In this document: positions 8,503-17,129 of the stretch, in pieces
Numbering within the stretch: the first letter of the stretch is position 1
Layout of the letters: the number at the start of each line of letters is the position of its first letter
Assembly (NCBI GenBank): GCA_946538525.1
Contig: CAMNGU010000003.1
Span: 1-53,066 of the forward strand
DNA length: 53,066 nt
Reading direction: 5' to 3'
From: an uncultured Lachnospiraceae bacterium
GTDB lineage: Bacteria > Bacillota > Clostridia > Lachnospirales > Lachnospiraceae
The notes under the pieces: model-generated
Told to the model about the DNA's origin: nothing
What the model saw: the letters and a program-made list of their open reading frames with translations, nothing else
Database searches by the model: none
Program-made: the position numbers and the translations under genes

Positions 8503-11500
8503 TTGAAAAATACGCTTAAAAATAGAATAGTAAGCGGATTTATGGTACTTGTACTCATCATCTCTACAGTTATGCCTGGAGTTATGGCATTTGAAGAAGA
8601 GGATTTTGAGTCTTCTTTGTATGAAGTAATGTCTGAAGCTACAGAGACTGCAGAGGTTAAGGTACTAAGTTCTTCTGATGACTCCCAGGTTGAAGTGGCA
8701 ACAGACTCTGATGCGGAGATAGAAGCAGAAGAAGGACTCGAGATATTAGAAAACTATACAATCAGCGAAAGAGAAGAATCTTCAGATGAGACACTATATG
8801 TAAAGGTGGAACAGGATGAAGATATATCTCTTCAGCCGGAAGAAAGCTTAGCTCTCTATAGCGTTGAAGATGACAAGATCGAGGATGTGATCATTGAGGA
8901 TATATCTGAAGAGGAAGAGCCTTGCGAGATAGATGAGGAATTAATAGGTCTTGCACTAGTTAAGGATTCTGGATATCGTCATCTGAACTTTGATTTAGAT
9001 TCTGTAACTCTTGACGGAATGATGCCAAAGGATGCAAAGGCCGAGACGAAGGATGTTACGGAACAGTTTAGTACGATAGATGAGGCTAGTGAGACAGAGG
9101 CTGAAGAGTCAATTATTGGTGAGGCTACATTATTAGATGCTTCAGCAACCGATGCCGATGGAATTTCATCAGAAGGCGAAGTGATCGCAGCTTATGATAT
9201 TACTATTATGGATGGAGAAACGGAGTATCAGCCATCAGAATATCGACCAATAGAAGTATCTATTACAGATTCTCAGATTAAAATGGGGACTAATCTTCAT
9301 ATTTATCATATTAAGGATAATGGAGAGCAGGAAGAAATTACAGACTTTACCGTAGAAGATGGTAAGGTTACTTTTAGTGCGGTGGGATTCAGTATATATA
9401 AGCTGGTGAAGAAAGATGAGTTTTCTGGCAACTCAGAAGGTTGGAGAAAGATTACCTCTCTTGACCAGCTGGATAATTTTGGGGAAGGCAGTGATGGTTT
9501 ATACATAAGCCATATTAATGGATATTATTTTAAAGACTCAACATACATTGTTAAAGATAGTAGAAAAGGAATTTTGAAAACGGATTCCTATGATAACACA
9601 GATGTGGCTTTATCCAGAGGAGCGGTTCCATATTATTTTGAGAAGAGTGGAAATGGCTACTATATTTATTGTAAGGATGGTGAAACTAAAAAGTACATTA
9701 AACAAAGTGGCAATAGTCTAGATTTAGTTGAAACAAAGAGCGATGCAAGAGTTTTTACAATTTCTAAGTTTAATACAAATTCCACAGATGTATTTAAGGC
9801 GCTAGGAAGCGATGGATATTATTTGAATATGCAGGGTGGAACTGGTGGTAAAGGTTTTGCTGCACATAATGTCGCTAATGATGTTAACGCCCAATTAAAT
9901 TTTTGGTATTACAAATATGAAGAAATAGAAGAAGATGATCCATATAAGCTGAATGATAAAACCTATGGAATTATGAATTATACAGGTGGTACCCATGGTT
10001 ATGCATTAATGGGTGAAAGTAATTCTGTCCACTCTTTGGTTCAGCTTGTAACCAGACAGATTAATTCCAGTGATGGTCAAACACTTTTTGTTGATGAAGG
10101 TAGTGAAGTAACCAGATGGACTTTCCATAATACAAGTAAGGATAATTATACCCTTTCTGCTGAGATTGATGGTACAACAAAGTATCTTGCAGTAAACGGC
10201 ACTAATCTTACCCTTGTTGATTTACCTGCGGAAGCAACAAGTTTTAGAGTTGTTCCAAATGAGAATAAGGAATTTCAGCTTAAGGTAGGTACGGATTATG
10301 TATCTTTTCATTCAGAAGAAGTAGGAAATAGTACAAATAATTCTTTTATTCTTTCGAATACTCCAAATAATAAAACATATTTATCATTGGTTGATTTTGC
10401 TGAACTATCTGAAGAAGAAATGATTACATATTCAGCAGATAGAATTAGTGTGTCCGATATTAAGGATGGTCAGAAAGTTATTGTTTATACCCGACTTTGG
10501 GATGAAGTAAATAAAAGATATGATATTTATGCAATTGATTATAATGGAACACTTTATCCTTGCTATGCCAGTGGAGGTAAGATTCTTTGGTTAGGAGATG
10601 GAACCTGTTCTCTTGAATGGGAATTCACTGAATATCTTGATGAGATAACCAAAGAGCCAAACTATTATTACGAGCTTTATAACCCATATTCTGAGAAATA
10701 TATTGCGCCTCAGTTGAATGGTGATCAGGTCCTTTCGGAGGATCCAATAGGTATAAATCTGCAGGGAAGAAGATATGGGGAATTTTATAGTAATATTATT
10801 GCTTGGGATAATAACCGTTATGCCTATATTGGAATGAAGGCTGTAGATATTTATGGTTCAGATGGAAAAAAGAAGTTGGTTCCATGTTCAGAGTCTGCAT
10901 CTATTCCATTTTATTTTGCTACTCTTGAAGAACTTAATTTAGGTGATAGATTACATGAGGTTTCAACAGTCGACAATAATGACTATGGAATCTCCATGAA
11001 GATGTTTGATTTTAATGGAAGTGCAACTGATTTACCTAATTCTGATGTAACAAAAAATTATTTTAAAGGGCAAACTGGTGAAGCGCAGAATTTATTATAT
11101 ACAAATCTTGAATATAATGAAGAGGATTCAAATGATAAGGGTTATCCAAGAGTTAGAAGCACTGACAAATCCTTCAGGGATATGTATGCGGGCGCAACAG
11201 ATGTAAATCATCTGTTCATTGAAAGTATATATAATTCCAGTGGTTATTTTGAATTTGATAGTTGTCAGAATTTTGCTACATTGCAGGAAAAAGGTAACGG
11301 CGATTTTACTGTATATCGTGAACTGGGAACAACGAATGCAAGTGGAAAGAACACATTAAAACATGGACAGTTCTTCCCTTATAACAAAATTAAGGTGGGC
11401 GAATATTCTACATCTAACCCTGAAAACCTATATAGTATGGAAGCTTTACTAGATGGTAAAGATTCAGGTAAACTTGATGAAAATGATCCAAGAAAATATG

Positions 11501-14500
11501 AAAAATTACACTTGATAAGTAATCCTGATTACTTTTTTGGTATGGAAATGAGTGCAAGTTTTGTTCAGACTGTTAATGGTCTGGATTCCTGGGGACATGA
11601 TATTATCTTCGAGTTTACAGGTGATGATGATTTCTGGTTATATGTTGACGGTGAACTTATTATAGATTTAGGCGGAATACACAGTGCAGAAGGTGGAAGC
11701 GTAAATTTCCGTACAGGTGAAGTAATACTTAGTAGGGTTATTGATGACAATAAAAAGCGAATTGAAGAAAGAACAACATTAGTTGATATATTTAGAAAGA
11801 ATTATAAAGACAGAGGAATGTCTGATTCTGATATTGAGAAGAAAATAAAAGAGGTTTTTGATCAAAATGAAGATGGTCAGTACATATTTAGGGATTATTC
11901 ATCTCATACCATGCGAGTATTCTATATGGAAAGAGGAGCTGGAGCATCCAACCTTCATATGAAATTCAATCTGGCAGCGGTTACACCAGGAAATGTTGTT
12001 GTTTCCAAGAAAGTAACTGGAGATGGAGCAGAAAGTCTTGATAAAGACTTTCTGGAGTATCCTTTCCAGATTTATTACATAACTGAAGATCATCCGGGAC
12101 AAGAACAGCTACTGGGAAATGATAATGAAAATATTATGGTTTCATATCAGAATTCCAATCAGCCTGTAAGATATGCGCAAACCTATAAACCGCCGGGGCT
12201 CAGTGAGAGTGAAGCATTATCTAATGTATACTTTATAAATCCAACGAAAAACGCTGAGATTTCATTTCCGGATAAGACAATTAATTATAGAATTGTAGAA
12301 TGTGCCGTTGATACAAGAGTTTATAATGTATTAATTAATGGAGAACCTGTTCCACAAGAGCAACAGACTGCTCTTGGTACTAATGGAAACTTGATAAGTT
12401 ATTCTTCTGTTCTTGATTCAGCAGAGAATAAACCTACACTTTCATTTGATAATAATGTAAACTCCGATGTTGTTAGAGATCTTAGAATCAAGAAGATATT
12501 GACAGATGAAAACGGAAATGAAATTACAAATGATCCGGCAACATTTAGTTTTAGACTTAGACTTTCTTCTGTAGATGTGGGTGATGGTGAGATTCCTTTG
12601 GCGGATATGTATAATTATTATGTTTTGTCGCCAAACAATAAGATTTGCCGTTATCAGTCGGGAGGTTTTGTTGAAACAAATCTTGATTATACATTGGAAA
12701 ATATCAATGCAGTAAAGAATAATGAAAATCCTGATTATGGAGTAGATGATATTACATTTAAAACTTCCAGTTTTGGTGCCATTTCAAATATTCCAGCAGG
12801 ATATACTATTTGTGTTCCTGGTTTACCAGCGGGTACAGTGTTTAATGTTACAGAAGATATAAAGACTGGTTATGGACTTATTGGTTATCAGATGGAAGAA
12901 GGTTACCTCGTAAATTCTGAAGGTGAAACAATTAAGATAGCTTCCTATGAGAAAATAAATAGTACGGATAAAGATAATACGGGAAGAATCCTTCAGGGAG
13001 TTGATGCTTCTCTTATAGTGGAAAATAGAAAAGGATATGGATATACAGTAAAAAAGAATTGGAGTGATCTAGATATAACCACAGCTCATTCTTCGATTTA
13101 TGTTGCGGTCTATGTGGATGGTGAGTTTCTTGATGGTTCTGTAAGAAAGATAGAATCTCCAAAAACTTCTGCGTATTACTTCTGGTCTGCACTTGTTCCA
13201 AAGGATGATGGAACTCCTCGAACAGATTTTGATGATTATGAGGTGAAGGAAGTTGAATTAACAGGTAATCCAACTGTTGCAGAGGATGGAACAGTAACTG
13301 GTTATACTTCAATTACACCTTTAGAAGAAGGTGATGAGATTACTCTGACAGCAACTAGAACAGAAGCTGCAACTCCAGCGGGAGAGACTAGAGATAAGGA
13401 TTATGAGTATGTTGTTTCTTATGATAAGGGAACAACAGAAGGTTCTATATGTACAGATACAATAACTAATACCCGAAAGGGCGGAATAGCAGTAAGATTA
13501 TATAAATGGGAAACCGAAAATCCATTAAAGGGTGGTAAATTTACTATTACCGATAGTAATGGAAATAAGGTAGGAACCTTTACTTCTGATGCCTCAGGAT
13601 TAGTCACCATGATGTATAGTTTTGATAGAAATCAGCTATATACTCTTACTGAAGTTGGCGCACCAAGTGGCTATGTAGGTTTGGATAAGTCACTGAAATT
13701 TAAGGTGAATGATGATGATTCAGTTTCTCTATTCTATAATGATGGAACAACAGAATGGGGAGATAATGATGTTAAAGATAGAAAATGGGCGAATTATAAG
13801 CCTGGAGAAAATGGTATCGTTGCTTATGTAGATGTATATAATAAACCATTTAATTTTAAGATCATGAAGATGGATAGTCTGGATTCTGAGGAATTACTTA
13901 CGGGAGCACATTTTGCTCTTTATAAGCAGGCAAAAACTACCATCAGTGGTTATGTTAAGAATAAGGATCCAATGACAGGCTTCGAAGATTTAGTAACCGT
14001 TAACGGTGAAGTAGAAGTATGTGGTGAACAATCTGGAAGAGTAATCCGACTGGGAGATACGGATTCGGTTTATTTCCTTACAGAAACACAGGCTCCTCCT
14101 AATTATGCTAAGATGGATAAAGATATTATGTTTAAGATATCTCCATCCGGCAGACCGTCATTAATTGAAAATGAATATAGTGGACAGCTTGTTGAAACGG
14201 ATGATAGTTTTATATATACTCTTAGTGTACCAAACATAGAAGAAAGTGATGATATTAAAGTACTGTCGATCACGAAAAATGTTTCTGGAAATATGGGAGA
14301 TAAGACAAAAGATTTTGAGTTTACTTTCGTTGTTCCAGAAGGAGATAGTAATACAGAATATGATTGGTATGTGAATGGTATTTTACAAACAGATAAGATT
14401 AAGAGTAATGAAAAATTTAGTCTTAGTCATGGTGAAAATGTTATAATAATGGTTCCGGCAGGAACTAAGGTTACAATATCTGAGAATAGTGAAAATTACA

Positions 14501-14736
14501 CTTCAAGCTTTATACTCGATACAGAGACGGAAGCTGAAAAAACAAATAGCAAGACATTCACTGTTACAGATTCTACTTATCTTACAGTAACAAATACTTT
14601 GGAGGCGATTATTCCAACGGGTATCTGGAATGCAACAAAAATTATGATCATTTCAGGGCTATGCTTGATTATTATCCTCATAACAATGATAATAAGAAGC
14701 AGAAGGCTGAAGAAGTACGCTAGTGAGGATGAGTAA
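8503..14736 (+). CDS. Giant pilus-associated adhesin, fibro-slime and Cna_B domains, IPTG signal
   Basis: A 2077-residue surface protein. It has a signal peptide (about 1-29) and a very acidic stretch (30-225), then a beta domain ending VTFSAVGFSIYKLV (about 230-305). A 500-residue region rich in Tyr, Asn and Gly I cannot assign comes next (310-820). A fibro-slime/PA14-like domain is centred on GDDDFWLYVDGELIIDLGG (Asp1041-1043). Several FctA and Cna_B/SpaA-type isopeptide domains follow (about 1163-1920), then a last module opening LSITKNVSGN (about 1921) and closing VTNTLE, like the backbone pilin's. The C-terminus is IPTG (2037-2040), a hydrophobic span and RSRRLKK. Start TTG 8503 follows GGGGAGAG. 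Sharing the IPTG signal with the backbone suggests a pilus tip or shaft adhesin, like Cpa. No thioester motif was recognised; the ligand is unknown. Confidence 0.85.
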   Translation: MKNTLKNRIVSGFMVLVLIISTVMPGVMAFEEEDFESSLYEVMSEATETAEVKVLSSSDDSQVEVATDSDAEIEAEEGLEILENYTISEREESSDETLYVKVEQDEDISLQPEESLALYSVEDDKIEDVIIEDISEEEEPCEIDEELIGLALVKDSGYRHLNFDLDSVTLDGMMPKDAKAETKDVTEQFSTIDEASETEAEESIIGEATLLDASATDADGISSEGEVIAAYDITIMDGETEYQPSEYRPIEVSITDSQIKMGTNLHIYHIKDNGEQEEITDFTVEDGKVTFSAVGFSIYKLVKKDEFSGNSEGWRKITSLDQLDNFGEGSDGLYISHINGYYFKDSTYIVKDSRKGILKTDSYDNTDVALSRGAVPYYFEKSGNGYYIYCKDGETKKYIKQSGNSLDLVETKSDARVFTISKFNTNSTDVFKALGSDGYYLNMQGGTGGKGFAAHNVANDVNAQLNFWYYKYEEIEEDDPYKLNDKTYGIMNYTGGTHGYALMGESNSVHSLVQLVTRQINSSDGQTLFVDEGSEVTRWTFHNTSKDNYTLSAEIDGTTKYLAVNGTNLTLVDLPAEATSFRVVPNENKEFQLKVGTDYVSFHSEEVGNSTNNSFILSNTPNNKTYLSLVDFAELSEEEMITYSADRISVSDIKDGQKVIVYTRLWDEVNKRYDIYAIDYNGTLYPCYASGGKILWLGDGTCSLEWEFTEYLDEITKEPNYYYELYNPYSEKYIAPQLNGDQVLSEDPIGINLQGRRYGEFYSNIIAWDNNRYAYIGMKAVDIYGSDGKKKLVPCSESASIPFYFATLEELNLGDRLHEVSTVDNNDYGISMKMFDFNGSATDLPNSDVTKNYFKGQTGEAQNLLYTNLEYNEEDSNDKGYPRVRSTDKSFRDMYAGATDVNHLFIESIYNSSGYFEFDSCQNFATLQEKGNGDFTVYRELGTTNASGKNTLKHGQFFPYNKIKVGEYSTSNPENLYSMEALLDGKDSGKLDENDPRKYEKLHLISNPDYFFGMEMSASFVQTVNGLDSWGHDIIFEFTGDDDFWLYVDGELIIDLGGIHSAEGGSVNFRTGEVILSRVIDDNKKRIEERTTLVDIFRKNYKDRGMSDSDIEKKIKEVFDQNEDGQYIFRDYSSHTMRVFYMERGAGASNLHMKFNLAAVTPGNVVVSKKVTGDGAESLDKDFLEYPFQIYYITEDHPGQEQLLGNDNENIMVSYQNSNQPVRYAQTYKPPGLSESEALSNVYFINPTKNAEISFPDKTINYRIVECAVDTRVYNVLINGEPVPQEQQTALGTNGNLISYSSVLDSAENKPTLSFDNNVNSDVVRDLRIKKILTDENGNEITNDPATFSFRLRLSSVDVGDGEIPLADMYNYYVLSPNNKICRYQSGGFVETNLDYTLENINAVKNNENPDYGVDDITFKTSSFGAISNIPAGYTICVPGLPAGTVFNVTEDIKTGYGLIGYQMEEGYLVNSEGETIKIASYEKINSTDKDNTGRILQGVDASLIVENRKGYGYTVKKNWSDLDITTAHSSIYVAVYVDGEFLDGSVRKIESPKTSAYYFWSALVPKDDGTPRTDFDDYEVKEVELTGNPTVAEDGTVTGYTSITPLEEGDEITLTATRTEAATPAGETRDKDYEYVVSYDKGTTEGSICTDTITNTRKGGIAVRLYKWETENPLKGGKFTITDSNGNKVGTFTSDASGLVTMMYSFDRNQLYTLTEVGAPSGYVGLDKSLKFKVNDDDSVSLFYNDGTTEWGDNDVKDRKWANYKPGENGIVAYVDVYNKPFNFKIMKMDSLDSEELLTGAHFALYKQAKTTISGYVKNKDPMTGFEDLVTVNGEVEVCGEQSGRVIRLGDTDSVYFLTETQAPPNYAKMDKDIMFKISPSGRPSLIENEYSGQLVETDDSFIYTLSVPNIEESDDIKVLSITKNVSGNMGDKTKDFEFTFVVPEGDSNTEYDWYVNGILQTDKIKSNEKFSLSHGENVIIMVPAGTKVTISENSENYTSSFILDTETEAEKTNSKTFTVTDSTYLTVTNTLEAIIPTGIWNATKIMIISGLCLIIILITMIIRSRRLKKYASEDE

Positions 14737-14771
14737 AGGAATTTTATGAAGATAAATAGGAAGGAAAAAAG

Positions 14772-16277
14772 ATGTACCGTGAACTTCCAAAATTAATGAT
14801 GTACCGCGATCTGGGCGAGGACAGTATTATCGTCAAGATCAGCGAGATTATTCGTGATTTCGATAAAGGAGATTATGATAAGGATGAACTTATCAGTAGG
14901 ATTTATTCTGAGATTCACCGTCTCCTTGAGATCGCCACAGATTATGGATTTGATAAGAACCTATGGCATGATTACATTGCTTATGTACTGGTGACCAATG
15001 AGAATCCATTTTCACTTACAGCTGAAAGAGCTGCTACAGTAGAAGGCAGCGTAAATGGTTTTGCAAAAGAGGATATGAGGATTTTCATGCATCTCTTCAA
15101 CTACGATTTTAAGAAGTTGGAGAGGACGCTGGGAATAGAATGTTTCTCAATCATTTCAGACTATAAGTCTGTTCATAAAAGACACCAGGTTTACAACCGA
15201 AGTGTTTCTAAGAAGGTCCGAGATGTCAGCGATTCTATCACAGCTATCAGCTTGGTATATGAAGAGGCAAAGAAATTTCCTGAGAACTTTAAGGATAAGT
15301 CAGCAGATGATACAGCAGCCGAAATGCTTCTGGATCTGGTTAAGGAATTCTACAAGGCTTATGGTGTGGGAATGCTGGGCCTAAATGCGGCCTTTAGGAT
15401 TGCAGAGAATCTTACTCCATCCAATACTGTAGATAAAAATGTACAATTAGATTATACAAATCAGTCGAACCTGAAGGATTTCATGATCGGTCGAGGCATC
15501 AGCTGTACTCCTATCAAGAATACAAGTAAATTGATGCTGGATGATCTGGTTGGTTACGAGGTTCAGAAGAAAAGACTTCGTGAAAATACAGAGAGCTTCA
15601 TTGATGGCAGCCCTGCAAATAATGTGCTCCTTTTTGGAGATGCTGGAACTGGTAAATCCACCAGCATAAAAGCCTTGATAAATGAATATTATGATGATGG
15701 ACTGAGAATGATCGAGCTCTATAAGCATCAGATGAAGCTTCTGGCGCCACTCATTTCCAGTATCAAAAATAGAAATTACAGATTTATCATTTACATGGAT
15801 GATCTGTCATTTGAGGAAAATGAGACCGAGTATAAATATTTAAAAGCTGTTATTGAGGGTGGACTTGAGACCAGACCTGATAATGTGCTGATATATGCCA
15901 CATCTAATAGAAGAAATCTCATAAGAGAGACTTGGAATGATACAAATGATGTGGAACTGGATAAGCATCGATCAGATACCCTTCAGGAAAAGCTTTCACT
16001 TGTAAGCAGATTTGGTGTGACAATTCCGTACATGCGTCCAGATAAGAAGGGTTACGAGGAAATCGTAAAGAAGCTGGCTGAGAGAGTAAGGGCTAAGCAG
16101 AGTAGTGCAGAAAAAGGCAGTGATAGCATACTGGCTGATCTGGGACTGGATGGTTCTGCTGAGAACAAGCTGAACATTTCAGATGAAGAGCTTCTAGCTT
16201 TGGCAAATAAATGGAGTGTTAGTCACGGCGGTATGTCGGGACGCGCAGCACAGCAGTTAATCGATTCACTGAGCTAA
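14772..16277 (+). CDS. DUF815-type AAA+ ATPase
   Basis: A 501-residue protein. The first 240 residues are helical and unassigned. The AAA+ domain begins near DDLVGYEVQKKRL, followed by Walker A GDAGTGKST (289-297) and Walker B FIIYMDDLSFE (about 340-350). A sensor-like YATSNRRNLI and the phrase GGLETRPDNVLIYATS are typical of DUF815, a family of unknown role in bacteria. AGGAAGG precedes ATG 14772, 35 bases after the adhesin stop. Whether it is transcribed with the pilus operon is unclear, since no terminator is visible between them. A functional link to the pilus is not supported by anything else. Confidence 0.88.
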   Translation: MYRELPKLMMYRDLGEDSIIVKISEIIRDFDKGDYDKDELISRIYSEIHRLLEIATDYGFDKNLWHDYIAYVLVTNENPFSLTAERAATVEGSVNGFAKEDMRIFMHLFNYDFKKLERTLGIECFSIISDYKSVHKRHQVYNRSVSKKVRDVSDSITAISLVYEEAKKFPENFKDKSADDTAAEMLLDLVKEFYKAYGVGMLGLNAAFRIAENLTPSNTVDKNVQLDYTNQSNLKDFMIGRGISCTPIKNTSKLMLDDLVGYEVQKKRLRENTESFIDGSPANNVLLFGDAGTGKSTSIKALINEYYDDGLRMIELYKHQMKLLAPLISSIKNRNYRFIIYMDDLSFEENETEYKYLKAVIEGGLETRPDNVLIYATSNRRNLIRETWNDTNDVELDKHRSDTLQEKLSLVSRFGVTIPYMRPDKKGYEEIVKKLAERVRAKQSSAEKGSDSILADLGLDGSAENKLNISDEELLALANKWSVSHGGMSGRAAQQLIDSLS

Positions 16278-16310
16278 ATGTGCAAAGTGGACCTGGTCCC
16301 ATTTACACAT
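16278..16310. repeat. Hairpin repeat between DUF815 gene and nth
   Basis: ATGTGCAAAGTGGAC (16278-16292) and GTCCCATTTACACAT (16296-16310) pair at 12 of 15 positions around CTG. The complement reads AATGGGACCAGG, close to AATGGGGTCAGG in the tandem elements at 47694, so these may be one dispersed repeat family. Confidence 0.5.
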
Positions 16311-16321
16311 AAAGGAGGTTT

Positions 16322-16957
16322 ATGACCAAGAAGGAGCGTGCAGAACTGGTCTGCGAGAAATTGAATCAGGAGTATGGCACTGATCTTACATGCTATCTTG
16401 AGTATGATCCCGAGAAACCATGGCAGCTGCTTTTTGCCACCATACTTTCTGCCCAGTGTACTGATGAGAGAGTAAACATGGTGACAAGGGAGCTCTTTAA
16501 GAAGTACCAAACGCTTGAAGATGTGGCGGGAGCTGATATCAGTGAATTTGAGAAAGATATATATTCCACAGGGTTCTACAAAAATAAGGCTAAGAATATC
16601 ATTTCCTGTGCAAATGCGCTTTTATGTGATTTTGATGGCGAATTGCCGGATGATATAGATGTTCTCACAACACTTCCAGGAGTTGGAAGAAAAACTGCAA
16701 ATGTGGTGCGGGGACATATTTTTAACCAGGATTCTATAGTGGTTGATACTCATGTGAAGCGAGTTTCCAGACTTCTGGGTCTTACAAAAGAAGAAGATCC
16801 TGTGAAAATTGAATTTGATTTAATGAAAGTGGTTCCAAAATCTCAGTGGATATTGTATAATCACCAGATAATAGCCCACGGAAGGCAGATCTGCATAGCC
16901 AATAGGCCTAAGTGTAGCCAGTGCGTTCTGAGGGATGTATGTAAGAATCATTTATAG
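16322..16957 (+). CDS. nth: Endonuclease III (base-excision DNA glycosylase/AP lyase)
   Basis: A 211-residue Nth protein with every hallmark: helix-hairpin-helix LPGVGRKTANVV with catalytic Lys124, catalytic Asp142 in VDTHVKR, and the C-terminal [4Fe-4S] ligands Cys191-x6-Cys198-x2-Cys201-x5-Cys207. It removes oxidised pyrimidines and cleaves the resulting abasic site. AAAGGAGG lies directly before ATG 16322. It appears to be in a run of same-strand genes with the downstream small membrane protein (22 bases). Confidence 0.95.
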   Translation: MTKKERAELVCEKLNQEYGTDLTCYLEYDPEKPWQLLFATILSAQCTDERVNMVTRELFKKYQTLEDVAGADISEFEKDIYSTGFYKNKAKNIISCANALLCDFDGELPDDIDVLTTLPGVGRKTANVVRGHIFNQDSIVVDTHVKRVSRLLGLTKEEDPVKIEFDLMKVVPKSQWILYNHQIIAHGRQICIANRPKCSQCVLRDVCKNHL

Positions 16958-16979
16958 TCTTTTATAAGGAGAACAAAAG

Positions 16980-17090
16980 ATGATAGATTTTGGTAAAAAA
17001 GGAAAGAAGAGAACAAGAATTATCGCTACAGTTATTTGCGTACTGCTTGTATTAGGTATGGTTATCGGACTTCTTGTTACTGCATTCTAA
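16980..17090 (+). CDS. Small single-pass membrane protein, 36 residues
   Basis: ATG 16980 to TAA 17090 encodes a basic N-terminus (MIDFGKKGKKRTR) followed by one uninterrupted hydrophobic span to the C-terminus (IIATVICVLLVLGMVIGLL...). AAGGAG at 16967-16972 is ideally placed. The layout, positive-inside head plus C-terminal anchor, resembles tail-anchored micropeptides such as Prli42/DUF4044, though I cannot claim homology. It fills most of the gap between nth and the VanW gene, which supports its being real. Confidence 0.7.
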   Translation: MIDFGKKGKKRTRIIATVICVLLVLGMVIGLLVTAF

Positions 17091-17129
17091 ATTAGAGAGA
17101 GAATCTAATAAATAAAAAAGGGAAAAATT

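Noticed and set aside
13013-13312. 99-codon minus-strand frame inside the adhesin gene
   Set aside because: Composition (His/Gln/Pro-rich) is what the opposite strand of a Gly/Asp/Val-rich gene gives; no ribosome site or start context.
5019-14736. Pilus operon as a recently transferred island
   Set aside because: No integrase, transposase, direct repeats or tRNA target at its edges; I could not measure composition reliably by eye.
14746-14796. Tiny frame between the adhesin and the DUF815 gene
   Set aside because: Overlaps the DUF815 start, whose own AGGAAGG site is better; 16 residues with no feature.
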